Part shown: in pieces, positions 1-6,578 of the stretch
Layout: every line of letters starts with the position of its first letter
How positions within the stretch are numbered: position 1 is the first letter of the stretch
Assembly: GCA_038245795.1 (NCBI GenBank)
Contig: JBBRSC010000115.1
Location: forward strand, 1 to 9,837
DNA length: 9,837 bases
Source: JBBRSC01 sp038245795
GTDB lineage: Bacteria > Actinomycetota > Acidimicrobiia > Acidimicrobiales > Microtrichaceae
Direction of reading: 5' to 3'
Notes under the pieces: generated by a model
What the model was told of the DNA's origin: nothing
The model's input: only the letters and a program-made list of their open reading frames with translations
The model's database searches: none
Translations under genes and position numbers: made by a program

Positions 1-927
1 CCCTTCCCACACCACCGAGATGCCGTCGCTGTCATCCCATCGGGCGTAGTAGTGCCCGGAGGGAGGCGCCATCGTGAAACAGACCGGCGTGACGGGAGTG
101 CCCGAGGACAGGCCATCGAGCTGGTCCTTACGGACGAGCCACACCGGAACCTCATCGTCGATGGTCAAGGTCCGCTCCCCGCCCATCATCTCGGACGGAT
201 CAGCCTTGAAGTTGCCCGAATCGCAGAGGATGATCCAGTCGCGGGTCTGGCTCACCGTGTGGATCGATCCGCCGAAGGACACACCATTGAGCGGCCAGTG
301 GCTCACCCGGGTTCCGTCATCGCGGTCGTAGCGCACCACCGACGGGCGCATCCCGAAGGTCGGCTCCATGACCGGCTCGAGCTTGACGGTCCAGAGACAG
401 TGCCGTTCTGGATCAGCAACAGGATGAGCCGTCGAGAACAGAAACGGCAGAACCCCACCCATCGGCATCGAACTCCCACCCCAGCTGTCGACGTGACCGA
501 CCTCCGCCACAAATTCGAGGGTGTCGGGGTTCAGTTCGACGGGTCGGCCAGCGTCCCACGTCGTGTAGAGGCGGTTGCCCCACGGCAACGGAGCCGTGTT
601 TGAACAGTTGGGCGAACCGAACGGAGACGAGTAGCCGATGGGACCCGGGCTGAACTGATCCGGATGACGATTGAAGAGTCGCTTGCCGGGCGTCTCGATC
701 GAGCGGCTCTGCCAGGCGAAACGCCCCGGCGTCGCTCCCCGACCACCGGGCTCGAGCGACAGGCGGCAGATCGCTCCCCAATCGAAGATGGCGTATGGCA
801 GGAGGCGGCTGTTCTGCGGACTGGAGAACAGCACCTCGCCGCTGATGTCGGACGGCCAGACACCCGAGATGACTTCGAGTTCGAAGTCCCGATGGGGGGC
901 GGTGGTCAAAGTTTCAGGTACCGGCAC
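1..927 (-). CDS. Carotenoid oxygenase family protein (partial, C-terminus cut by window edge)
   Basis: I read 309 codons on the minus strand, open to the window edge. The family (RPE65/carotenoid cleavage oxygenase/lignostilbene dioxygenase) oxidatively cleaves an alkene bond with an Fe(II) held by four histidines in a seven-bladed propeller. The N-terminus (residues 16-37) fits the family opening, in which a 'G-x-x-P-x-D-I-x-G' stretch leads into the first strand. Residues 116-149 match the 'grL-W-aG-P-eL-p-TL' blade. STAHP (165-169) supplies the first expected iron His (H168) and SIHTVSQT (221-228) the second (H223). The remaining His ligands would lie at or beyond the edge; usual length is about 450-500 residues. 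The GTG start is fixed by a TGA in frame 18-21 bases upstream and a good Shine-Dalgarno, GAGGGAG. The substrate cannot be told from sequence; apocarotenoids or stilbene-like aromatics are both possible. Divergent from the propeller gene. Confidence 0.85.
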   Translation of the reverse strand, partial: MPVPETLTTAPHRDFELEVISGVWPSDISGEVLFSSPQNSRLLPYAIFDWGAICRLSLEPGGRGATPGRFAWQSRSIETPGKRLFNRHPDQFSPGPIGYSSPFGSPNCSNTAPLPWGNRLYTTWDAGRPVELNPDTLEFVAEVGHVDSWGGSSMPMGGVLPFLFSTAHPVADPERHCLWTVKLEPVMEPTFGMRPSVVRYDRDDGTRVSHWPLNGVSFGGSIHTVSQTRDWIILCDSGNFKADPSEMMGGERTLTIDDEVPVWLVRKDQLDGLSSGTPVTPVCFTMAPPSGHYYARWDDSDGISVVWEG

Positions 928-932
928 GAAAT

Positions 933-939
933 CTCCCTC
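933..939 (-). promoter_or_regulatory. Ribosome binding site of the carotenoid oxygenase
   Basis: GAGGGAG on the minus strand, five bases before the GTG start at 927. It supports that start and contrasts with four other genes in the window, which have no Shine-Dalgarno. Confidence 0.7.
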
Positions 940-974
940 GGTTGGTCAACGACGTTCACGCCGCCGACGACACC

Positions 975-980
975 AGGTTA
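975..980 (-). promoter_or_regulatory. Candidate -10 box for the carotenoid oxygenase
   Basis: The minus strand reads TAACCT, matching the actinobacterial TAnnnT -10 consensus. A start site about seven bases downstream would give a leader of roughly 40 bases containing the Shine-Dalgarno at 933-939. No convincing -35 hexamer is visible at the usual distance, so this rests on the -10 match alone. Confidence 0.35.
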
Positions 981-1056
981 ACGCTGTTCAGTGCTCCTGG
1001 GAACCTCGTTCAGTTCACCGAAATTGTTGAAGGGAAGCGCACGTGTGGAGTCGTCC

Positions 1057-1062
1057 TAGTCT
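1057..1062 (+). promoter_or_regulatory. -10 box (TAGTCT) of a probable leaderless promoter
   Basis: TAGTCT lies exactly six bases before the ATG at 1069, placing the expected transcription start on the A of the ATG. The intervening ctcctc has no purine-rich ribosome site. The TAG inside the box is an in-frame stop for the downstream gene, so translation cannot start further up. No clear -35 is seen. Confidence 0.6.
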
Positions 1063-1068
1063 CTCCTC

Positions 1069-2469
1069 ATGACGCAGCGAGGGGGAACCGACGGTCGGCA
1101 ACCTGGGGCGCATCGACGGCCCCTTCCCGATGACGTCTACGTCAGGAGACGCCGACTCGTCGCTGTCGTCGTGGCAGCGGCGACGATCGCTGTTGTGATG
1201 GGTGGCATCCAGTTCATCGGGAGCCTGTCGGACAGCTCGGACGGACAGCAGCTCGCAACGGCCGTCGGACCAACCACCACCGTCGGGTCGACGGAGGGCA
1301 CCAGCGGCACCGGGTCGGTCTCGGGGGTCGACCCGTCGGCGGGCGCCGAAACTCCCCAACCAGACGAGCCGAACGCAGTGCAGACCGGGGTGGAGATCGC
1401 CGCGCCCAAGCTCACTCCCGATCGAGCGCAGGGCGACGAAGGTCCGTCCGGTAGCACCGGCTTGGCAAGGGTGCAGACGCTCGGCGGCACGGCGATGTCA
1501 CCCAAGTCGGTGGTGGCTTCGGCCAACGGCGTCGTCTTTGCGCAGAACATGATGTATCACCACTCCGTCAGCGTCTTCAATGCCGATGGCGCGCTCGTCA
1601 CGACCATCCCGGACGCGATCGATCTCGCCCAGTTCGGCGTCGATGGGCATCCCGGATCCACCAAGGGGGCGCCCGTCGAGGTGGCTTTCAGTCCAGATGC
1701 CACGACCGCATGGGTGTCGAACTATTCGATGTACGGCAAGGGATTCGGTCCCGAAGGGAAGGACTCCTGTTCCCCGGCCAGCGGCACCGACGACAGCTAC
1801 GTCTACAAGATCGATGTCACCACGCATCAGATCAAGAAGGCCATCAAAGTGGGCGCCGTCCCCAAGTATGTGGCCGTCACACCAGACGGCTCGAGGGTCC
1901 TGGTGACGAACTGGTGCACCTGGGACATCTCGATCATCGACACTTCCACCGACACCGAGATCACGCGCGTTCCCCTGGGCGGCCGCTACCCGCGCGGCAT
2001 CGTTGTGGCGCCCGATAGCCGCACCGCCTACGTCGCCATCATGGGTAGCGACAAGATCGTGGCGGTAGATCTCGGCTCGTACGCGGTGACCAGGTTCGCC
2101 TCGCCGGGCGCCGGACCCCGTCATCTCGTCATCTCGCCCGATGGTGGAACTATCTACGCCACCAACAATCGGGGCGGAAACGTCGTCAAGATCGACCGGG
2201 CAACGGCAACGATCACCGGGTCGATCGCCACCGGCTCCCAGCCGCGATCGATGACCATCGCAGCGGATGGCCAGGCGGTCTACGTGGTCAACTACGAATC
2301 TGGAACGATGACGAAGATCCGAACCGCCGACATGAAAATCGTCCAGACCGTTTCGACCGACCGCCATCCCATCGGCATCACCTATGAGCCGACCAAAAAG
2401 CGTGTGTGGGTTGCCTGCTACGGCGGCACGGTGCTGGTCTTCGACGATTCGCGGATGCTCACCAACTGA
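1069..2469 (+). CDS. Membrane-anchored YVTN/YncE-type beta-propeller protein
   Basis: A 466-residue protein. Residues 1-29 are polar and end in four arginines (26-29). A hydrophobic helix (about 30-49) follows, which by the positive-inside rule would be an uncleaved signal anchor leaving the rest outside the membrane. Residues about 52-130 form a low-complexity Ser/Thr/Gly/Pro linker. From about 135 to the end there are repeated blades of roughly 40 residues of the type 'P-x-x-x-x-x-sPDG-x-x-x-YV-x-N-x-x-x-x-x-v-x-x-iD', for example VAVTPDGSRVLVTN, IVVAPDSRTAYVA and LVISPDGGTIYATN. A Cys-containing insertion near residue 220 interrupts one blade. YVTN propellers usually act as extracellular binding scaffolds, and some bind metals or polymers; none of this identifies a ligand here. 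It could be cell-surface or matrix associated. The start is fixed by an in-frame stop 12 bases upstream. Confidence 0.88.
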   Translation: MTQRGGTDGRQPGAHRRPLPDDVYVRRRRLVAVVVAAATIAVVMGGIQFIGSLSDSSDGQQLATAVGPTTTVGSTEGTSGTGSVSGVDPSAGAETPQPDEPNAVQTGVEIAAPKLTPDRAQGDEGPSGSTGLARVQTLGGTAMSPKSVVASANGVVFAQNMMYHHSVSVFNADGALVTTIPDAIDLAQFGVDGHPGSTKGAPVEVAFSPDATTAWVSNYSMYGKGFGPEGKDSCSPASGTDDSYVYKIDVTTHQIKKAIKVGAVPKYVAVTPDGSRVLVTNWCTWDISIIDTSTDTEITRVPLGGRYPRGIVVAPDSRTAYVAIMGSDKIVAVDLGSYAVTRFASPGAGPRHLVISPDGGTIYATNNRGGNVVKIDRATATITGSIATGSQPRSMTIAADGQAVYVVNYESGTMTKIRTADMKIVQTVSTDRHPIGITYEPTKKRVWVACYGGTVLVFDDSRMLTN

Positions 2470-2499
2470 GAGATGTCTGGCCAGTGCGGTCGGATGCGA

Positions 2500-2505
2500 A
2501 AGAAT
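2500..2505 (+). promoter_or_regulatory. Weak -10-like hexamer (AAGAAT) before the nucleoside hydrolase
   Basis: AAGAAT sits six bases before the ATG at 2512, the same spacing as the strong TAnnnT boxes elsewhere in the window, but its first base is off consensus. It could equally be part of a weak purine-rich ribosome site. I use it only as mild support for choosing 2512 over the upstream ATGs at 2473 and 2494. Confidence 0.3.
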
Positions 2506-2511
2506 GGGGCT

Positions 2512-3564
2512 ATGGCCGACGGCGCATCACTGACAGCAGTCGGCACCACATCAACAGCAGTGATCATCGACACCGACTGCGGGGTCGATGACGCCGTCGC
2601 CCTGTGCTGGGCGATCACCGAACCCCGGATCGACGTGGTCGGCATCACCTCGGTTTGGGGCAACACCGGGGTCGTTGGGGCCGCCGCCAACGTCGGCCGC
2701 GTCCTCGCCGCGCTCGGTCGAAGCGACATTCCCGTGGCCCTCGGGGCGCGCGGGCCGATCGCCGAGGCGCCCGACCTTCGGGTGGCTGACTTCATCCACG
2801 GCACTGACGGCCTGGGAAACACGTTCCGGCCCGAATCGGACGTGGCGCCCGTTGACGAATCAGCGGTGGACCTCCTTCGTCGACTCGTCGACGAGCGTCC
2901 AGGCGAGGTCACCGTCGTCTCCATCGGGCCGCTCAGCAACATCGCAGGCGCGGTCCTGTCCGATCCCGGTTGGGCATCACGGGTCAAAGAGTTGGTGGTA
3001 ATGGGTGGCGCTGTCGCGATCCAGGGCAACGCCCTTCCCGTGGGCGAAGCGAACATCGCACATGACCCGGTGGCGGCCGACGTGATCGGTCGCGCGAACT
3101 GGGTGATCCCGCCGTTGATGGTGAACCTGGATGTCACGCTGCAGGCGACCCTGAGCGACAACGAGTTCGATCTGCTGGGCGAGCATCGATCAACCGCTGC
3201 CGAATTCCTCGACGAGCCGCTGCGCTTCTATCGCACGTTCGGCAGCACGTTCACGCCGGGCGAGTGTCCCTCTCACGACCTCCTGGCCGTGATGACGGTG
3301 GTCGAACGCGATCTCGTCGTGTCCCAGGAACTCCCGGTCGCCATTCAGGCCACGCCCGGCCCGGCCTGGGGTCAGACGGTCGTCGATCGTCGGGTGCCGT
3401 TCTTCGCGGCGGCATCGGCGGCGAACGACGGGGAGGACGCAGAGCAACCTCCCCACGATGATGGTTTCCGACCATGGCGCGTGGCGCAGGATGTTGACGT
3501 CGAACGCTTCCGCCTCCTGGTTCGACGTCTGTTCGGCGAAGCGGAGCAGGGAGCGGCGCAATGA
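2512..3564 (+). CDS. Nucleoside hydrolase (inosine/uridine-preferring type)
   Basis: A 350-residue enzyme of the IU-nucleoside hydrolase family, which hydrolyses the N-glycosidic bond of ribonucleosides to ribose and base using a Ca2+ held by aspartates. The signature DTDCGVDDA lies at residues 20-28, with D20/D22/D27 as the expected catalytic and Ca2+ residues. HGTDGLGN follows around 95-102. GNALPVGEANIAHDP (172-186) fits the family 'GN-x-x-P-x-E-x-N' ribose-binding stretch (N173, E179, N181), and CPSHD (252-256) gives the conserved His-Asp, H255 and D256. Length is close to the usual 310-350. Base specificity is not decidable. Start: ATGs at 2473 and 2494 are in frame, but 2512 gives a more usual short N-terminus. 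The stop overlaps the ATG of the next gene (ATGA), so the two are almost certainly co-translated. Confidence 0.92.
   Translation: MADGASLTAVGTTSTAVIIDTDCGVDDAVALCWAITEPRIDVVGITSVWGNTGVVGAAANVGRVLAALGRSDIPVALGARGPIAEAPDLRVADFIHGTDGLGNTFRPESDVAPVDESAVDLLRRLVDERPGEVTVVSIGPLSNIAGAVLSDPGWASRVKELVVMGGAVAIQGNALPVGEANIAHDPVAADVIGRANWVIPPLMVNLDVTLQATLSDNEFDLLGEHRSTAAEFLDEPLRFYRTFGSTFTPGECPSHDLLAVMTVVERDLVVSQELPVAIQATPGPAWGQTVVDRRVPFFAAASAANDGEDAEQPPHDDGFRPWRVAQDVDVERFRLLVRRLFGEAEQGAAQ
3548..3553 (+). promoter_or_regulatory. Ribosome binding site inside the hydrolase 3' end
   Basis: AGGGAG lies seven bases before the ATG at 3561 and within the last codons of the nucleoside hydrolase. It is ideal Shine-Dalgarno spacing and supports 3561 as the start of the oxygenase and translational coupling of the pair. 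Confidence 0.7.
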
Positions 3565-4565
3565 CCACGGACATGACCGACGCCATTCTCGATGTGGATC
3601 TGCTCGCCTTCGAGCGAGGCGATAGCACCACCCGTCGGGCGGTCGTCGACGGCGTGATGCGCAGCTTGTCGACAGGCTTCGTGTTCACCACGTCAGACCT
3701 GTCGAACGATCTCCTCGACCGCGCCTACGGCATGCTCGGCGACTTCTTCGCGCTCCCCGTCGAGGACAAGGTCAGGTCCCGGTCCCCCGAATCGTTCGGC
3801 CAGACCGGCTACACAGGTCTACTGGTCGAAACGGCCGCCACCGCCAACCTGGCCGACTGGAAGGAGATGTTGAACTGGGGTCGAGACATCGATGCCAGCC
3901 ATCCGCTCCGCCGTCGCTATCCCCACCAATACGCCCAGCAGGTTTTCCCAGAGGCCGACGTTCCAGGGATCACCGCGGTGCTCGGTGAGTTCCACGACAC
4001 GTTGGCCGCGCTCCAAACGAGGTTCCTCCGCGTCATCGCGGTGGGACTCGGGATCGACGAGGGCTACTTCGACACGATGATGCGTGACGGCGCCACGCTC
4101 AGTCGAGCCATCAACTACCCGGCCATGACTGCGGCTCCCAAGGGCGGACACGTCTGGGCCGCAGCCCATGGCGACATCAATCTGATTACTGCACTCCCGC
4201 GCGCAACGGCACGCGGCCTCCAGGTCCAGTTGCGCGAGCCCGGCCAGTCGACCGGCGAACGTCCCACCGGCGGATGGATCGATGCTGTGCCACCCGATGG
4301 TCACGTTGTGATCAACACCGGGTTCATGCTCGAGCGGCTGACGAATGGCTGCCTGGGGGCAGGTTGGCATCGGGTGGTCGCAGATGAGGGCGCCGCCGGC
4401 AACCGGTTGTCGGTGGTGCAGTTCGCTCATCCGTCGCCGTGGAGCATCCTCGGCCCACTGCCGACGTGTGTCGACGCCGACCACCCCGTCCGCTGGCCTC
4501 CGATGGAAGCCGGCGCCATGCTCGATCAAGTGTTGTGGGACATCAATCTCGTCGAGCGTTCCTGA
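3561..4565 (+). CDS. Isopenicillin-N-synthase-like Fe(II)/2-oxoglutarate-dependent oxygenase
   Basis: A 334-residue cytosolic oxygenase. The N-terminal DIOX_N-like part (about 8-130) includes GFVF near 39-42 and DWKE near 98-101. The catalytic double-stranded beta-helix spans roughly 185-300. The Fe(II) triad is visible: H203 and D205 in AAHGDINLIT, and H270 in GAGWHRV. The 2-oxoglutarate anchor is R282-x-S284 in NRLSVVQF. 'GLQV' after the first motif and 'INTGFMLERLTNG' before the second His are also family-typical. Members oxidise many small molecules, including amino-acid-derived antibiotics, plant hormones and, in fungi, thymine and pyrimidine deoxynucleosides. Here the gene overlaps the nucleoside hydrolase by four bases, so a nucleoside, nucleobase or related substrate is a reasonable inference but unproven. 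Length matches the family. Confidence 0.9.
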   Translation: MTTDMTDAILDVDLLAFERGDSTTRRAVVDGVMRSLSTGFVFTTSDLSNDLLDRAYGMLGDFFALPVEDKVRSRSPESFGQTGYTGLLVETAATANLADWKEMLNWGRDIDASHPLRRRYPHQYAQQVFPEADVPGITAVLGEFHDTLAALQTRFLRVIAVGLGIDEGYFDTMMRDGATLSRAINYPAMTAAPKGGHVWAAAHGDINLITALPRATARGLQVQLREPGQSTGERPTGGWIDAVPPDGHVVINTGFMLERLTNGCLGAGWHRVVADEGAAGNRLSVVQFAHPSPWSILGPLPTCVDADHPVRWPPMEAGAMLDQVLWDINLVERS

Positions 4566-4578
4566 CCCGAGCGAGCAG

Positions 4579-4584
4579 TACCCT
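4579..4584 (+). promoter_or_regulatory. -10 box (TACCCT) of a probable leaderless promoter
   Basis: TACCCT followed by cgcgcc and then ATG at 4591, in the 25-base gap after the oxygenase stop. The 15-base block from the box through the start codon matches that of the thioesterase gene (7644-7658) at 13 positions. No ribosome site lies between box and ATG. This gives the VOC gene its own promoter. Confidence 0.6.
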
Positions 4585-4590
4585 CGCGCC

Positions 4591-4971
4591 ATGGCTGAAG
4601 AGATCCGTGTGACCGGTTTCGATCACGCAGTGTTGCGGTGCGCCGATGTCGAGCGATCGTTGACGTTCTATTGCGACGAGCTCGGGATGGAAGCTGAGCG
4701 CGTGGAGGAATGGCGCCGGGGCGAGGTGCCGTTTCCGTCGGTGCGAGCGTCCGCTGTGACCATCATCGACCTGTTCGCCGCGCAGCGCGACGGCATCAAC
4801 GTCGATCATCTCTGTCTCGTCGTGGATCCGATCGATCTCGATGTCCTGGCCGCCCGGTTCCCCGGCTCAGTTCGCGGTAACCATCTGTTCGGCGCGCAGG
4901 GTCACGCCTCCAGCGTGTACATCCATGACCCCGACGGCAACAAGATCGAGCTGCGCTACTACGACGTCTGA
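4591..4971 (+). CDS. VOC superfamily (glyoxalase/dioxygenase fold) protein
   Basis: A 126-residue single-domain protein with two beta-alpha-beta-beta-beta modules (about 6-60 and 68-124). Expected metal ligands are H12 in FDHAVLRC, H73 in VDHLCLVV and E120 in NKIELRYY, the usual His/His/Glu pattern for a divalent metal. The 'D-P-D-G-N-K-I-E' ending before the last strand is typical of VOC enzymes. Members include glyoxalase I, fosfomycin-resistance enzymes, extradiol dioxygenases and epimerases; the single short domain does not fit a full extradiol dioxygenase, and substrate is unknown. The open frame continues upstream to 4345, but that would bury the first 80 residues in the oxygenase gene. 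The domain begins right after 4591, and the TACCCT box six bases before it supports this start. Confidence 0.85.
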   Translation: MAEEIRVTGFDHAVLRCADVERSLTFYCDELGMEAERVEEWRRGEVPFPSVRASAVTIIDLFAAQRDGINVDHLCLVVDPIDLDVLAARFPGSVRGNHLFGAQGHASSVYIHDPDGNKIELRYYDV

Positions 4972-5007
4972 GCACGACGTCGACGGTTGGAAACCACGGG
5001 GAGCGGG

Positions 5008-5013
5008 AAGACT
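5008..5013 (+). promoter_or_regulatory. Weak -10-like hexamer (AAGACT) before the flavoprotein reductase
   Basis: AAGACT is placed six bases before ATG 5020, the spacing used by the clear leaderless promoters here, but the first base departs from TAnnnT. The preceding gggaag could also act as a distant ribosome site. Low certainty; the upstream TTG at 4987 has neither. Confidence 0.3.
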
Positions 5014-5019
5014 GCCCCC

Positions 5020-6420
5020 ATGAACACACACCCGGTTGATGTCGTTGTCGTTGGAATGGGGCCGGGTGGCGAGGACGTTGCCGGTCAACTTGCCGAGGCG
5101 GGCCTGTCCGTTGTCGGTGTCGAGAAACACCTGGTCGGCGGCGAATGTCCGTACTACGGATGCATTCCCTCCAAAATGATCATTCGCGCCGCCAACCTGC
5201 TCGAAGACACGCGACGGGCCAACATCATGTCCGGTACGACAACCGTGGCAGCTGACTACTCGATCGTCGCCGATCGGATTCGCAACGAAGCCACCGATGA
5301 CTGGAACGATCAGGTCGCTGTTGACCGTTTCGTCGCCAAGGGCGGCACCTTCGTCCGCGGTGCGGGTCGCCTCGATGGCCCAGGTCGGGTCGTCGTCGAC
5401 GACGATGTCTACGTCGCCGGCCGTGGTGTGGTCATCGCCACCGGCACGTCGCCGTCGATCCCCCCGATTCCGGGGCTTGCAGACGCTGCGCCATGGACCA
5501 ACCGCGACATCTTCAAGATCAACAAGCTGCCAACATCGCTCGCGGTCCTCGGTGGCGGAGCAATCGGCCTCGAACTCGCGCAGGCCCTGTCCCGCTTCGG
5601 GGTGAGGGTCACCGTGATCGAGGCGCTCAACCGGATCCTCGCACCGGAGGAACCAGAGTCGAGCGAACTCCTCACCGCCGTTCTCCGCGCAGAAGGAATC
5701 GACATTCGCACCGGGTCTGCTGCGTCGTCGATCGTCCGCGACGACACTGGCGCTGTTCAAGTGACCCTCGCCGACGGGAGCGAGATTCGCAGCGACGAGA
5801 TTCTGGTCGCGGCCGGTCGAACACCCAATGTTCGCGGCGTCGGGCTCGACAGTGTCGGCTTGGACGACACAGCGCGGCCCAGTTTCACGGTCGATCAGCA
5901 CCTGCGGGTCGTGGGGACCGACAAGCTCTGGGCGGTGGGCGACATCGCTGGCAAGGGAGCCTTCACCCACATGGCGGTCTACGAGGCGGGGGTGGTGGTC
6001 GACGACCTTCTCCAACGCCCGACACCGCGGCTCGCCGAGAGTCACGCCGTCCCGCGGGTCACGTTCACCGATCCCGAGGTGGGATCGGTTGGTCTCACCG
6101 AGGCGCAAGCACGCGAGGCTGGTCTCAACGTGTCGGTCGGCGTGTCGAACAGCGCGACCTCAAGTCGTGGTTGGATCCACGGCGAGGGAAATGCTGGCCT
6201 GATGAAGTTGATTGCTGACGCAGATCGGGGTGTGCTGGTCGGCGCGACGTCAGCGGGTCCGTGCGGTGGCGAGGTGTTGTCCCTGTTCAACCTGGCCGTT
6301 CACGCCGAGGTGCCCATCGCACAGCTGCGCTCGATGATCTACGCGTACCCGACCTTCTACCGGGGAGCGATCGACGCTTTGGCCGCCCTGGACTCACTGA
6401 ACGATGAAACGCACCGATGA
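5020..6420 (+). CDS. Dihydrolipoamide-dehydrogenase-like FAD/NAD(P) disulfide oxidoreductase
   Basis: A 466-residue class I pyridine-nucleotide disulfide reductase. The FAD-binding GMGPGGED is at 12-19, with E35 ending the second strand. The redox-active disulfide C43-x4-C48 lies in GGECPYYGCIPSK. The NAD(P)-binding GGGAIGLELA is at 178-187, and the second FAD motif, AVGDIAGKGAF, has D308. The C-terminal dimerisation domain starts near 345 and ends with YAYPTFYRG (441-449). Lipoamide dehydrogenases normally have a His-x-x-x-x-Glu dyad (HxHPTxxE) here; this protein has Tyr and Arg/Gly instead, so classical lipoamide dehydrogenase activity is doubtful. A divergent reductase of another disulfide, a quinone or a metal ion is possible. 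No E1/E2 dehydrogenase-complex genes are adjacent. ATG 5020 is chosen because the FAD strand starts six residues later; the open frame reaches a TTG at 4987. Confidence 0.88.
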   Translation: MNTHPVDVVVVGMGPGGEDVAGQLAEAGLSVVGVEKHLVGGECPYYGCIPSKMIIRAANLLEDTRRANIMSGTTTVAADYSIVADRIRNEATDDWNDQVAVDRFVAKGGTFVRGAGRLDGPGRVVVDDDVYVAGRGVVIATGTSPSIPPIPGLADAAPWTNRDIFKINKLPTSLAVLGGGAIGLELAQALSRFGVRVTVIEALNRILAPEEPESSELLTAVLRAEGIDIRTGSAASSIVRDDTGAVQVTLADGSEIRSDEILVAAGRTPNVRGVGLDSVGLDDTARPSFTVDQHLRVVGTDKLWAVGDIAGKGAFTHMAVYEAGVVVDDLLQRPTPRLAESHAVPRVTFTDPEVGSVGLTEAQAREAGLNVSVGVSNSATSSRGWIHGEGNAGLMKLIADADRGVLVGATSAGPCGGEVLSLFNLAVHAEVPIAQLRSMIYAYPTFYRGAIDALAALDSLNDETHR

Positions 6421-6452
6421 ACCGGCTGAGTTCGGCACGGGCAGCCACCTTC

Positions 6453-6479
6453 TTGGTTCGTGGCTCGACAACGAACCGA
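6453..6479 (+). terminator. Hairpin after the reductase gene (possible terminator)
   Basis: GGTTCGT (6455-6461) pairs perfectly with ACGAACC (6471-6477) across a nine-base loop. A G-T and a T-A pair extend the stem to nine. It begins 33 bases after the reductase stop. There is no T-run on either side, so it may be a U-less terminator or an unrelated structure. Confidence 0.4.
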
Positions 6480-6500
6480 TTGCAACATGATTGCAACATG
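6479..6500 (+). repeat. Tandem 11-bp direct repeat (ATTGCAACATG x2)
   Basis: Two perfect adjacent copies of ATTGCAACATG, followed by a further AT. Each copy carries the palindrome TTGCAA, so the element also reads as the near-palindrome TTGCAA-N5-TTGCAA with centres one helical turn apart, as in many regulator binding sites. It lies about 130 bases upstream of the secreted-protein gene in AT-richer DNA than its surroundings. Confidence 0.6.
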
Positions 6501-6578
6501 ATCGCGTCGCCCATGAACGACACATGAGCAGCGTCCTCATTGACGAAACCATCAGAAAGTGGGCCGAAAGCACTACAG

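Noticed and set aside
52..603. 183-codon plus-strand frame opposite the carotenoid oxygenase
   Set aside because: Basic, low-information translation; the minus-strand frame carries clear family motifs and a ribosome site.
1498..2367. 289-codon minus-strand open frame opposite the propeller gene
   Set aside because: Rich in Asp, Arg, Gly and His, with periodicity that simply mirrors the propeller repeats on the other strand; no domain seen.
4345..4590. N-terminal extension of the VOC protein
   Set aside because: It would overlap the oxygenase gene by more than 200 bases and adds no recognisable residues; the domain and a -10 box both point to 4591.
3819..4592. 257-codon minus-strand open frame opposite the oxygenase
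   Set aside because: Antisense of an intact oxygenase whose iron and 2-oxoglutarate residues are all present; no independent start signal.
4961..4981. ACGACGTC repeated 13 bases apart around the VOC stop codon
   Set aside because: Short, partly coding and made of a common GC-rich word; too weak to call an operator.
5390..5405. Perfect 16-bp palindrome TCGTCGTCGACGACGA
   Set aside because: It encodes a Val/Asp run inside the reductase gene; GTC/GAC codon repeats produce such palindromes by chance in GC-rich coding DNA.
4867..6108. 413-codon open frame on the minus strand opposite the flavoprotein reductase
   Set aside because: It lies wholly opposite a well-supported gene, shows no recognisable motif and has an Asp/Arg/Val-rich composition typical of the antisense frame of GC-biased coding DNA.
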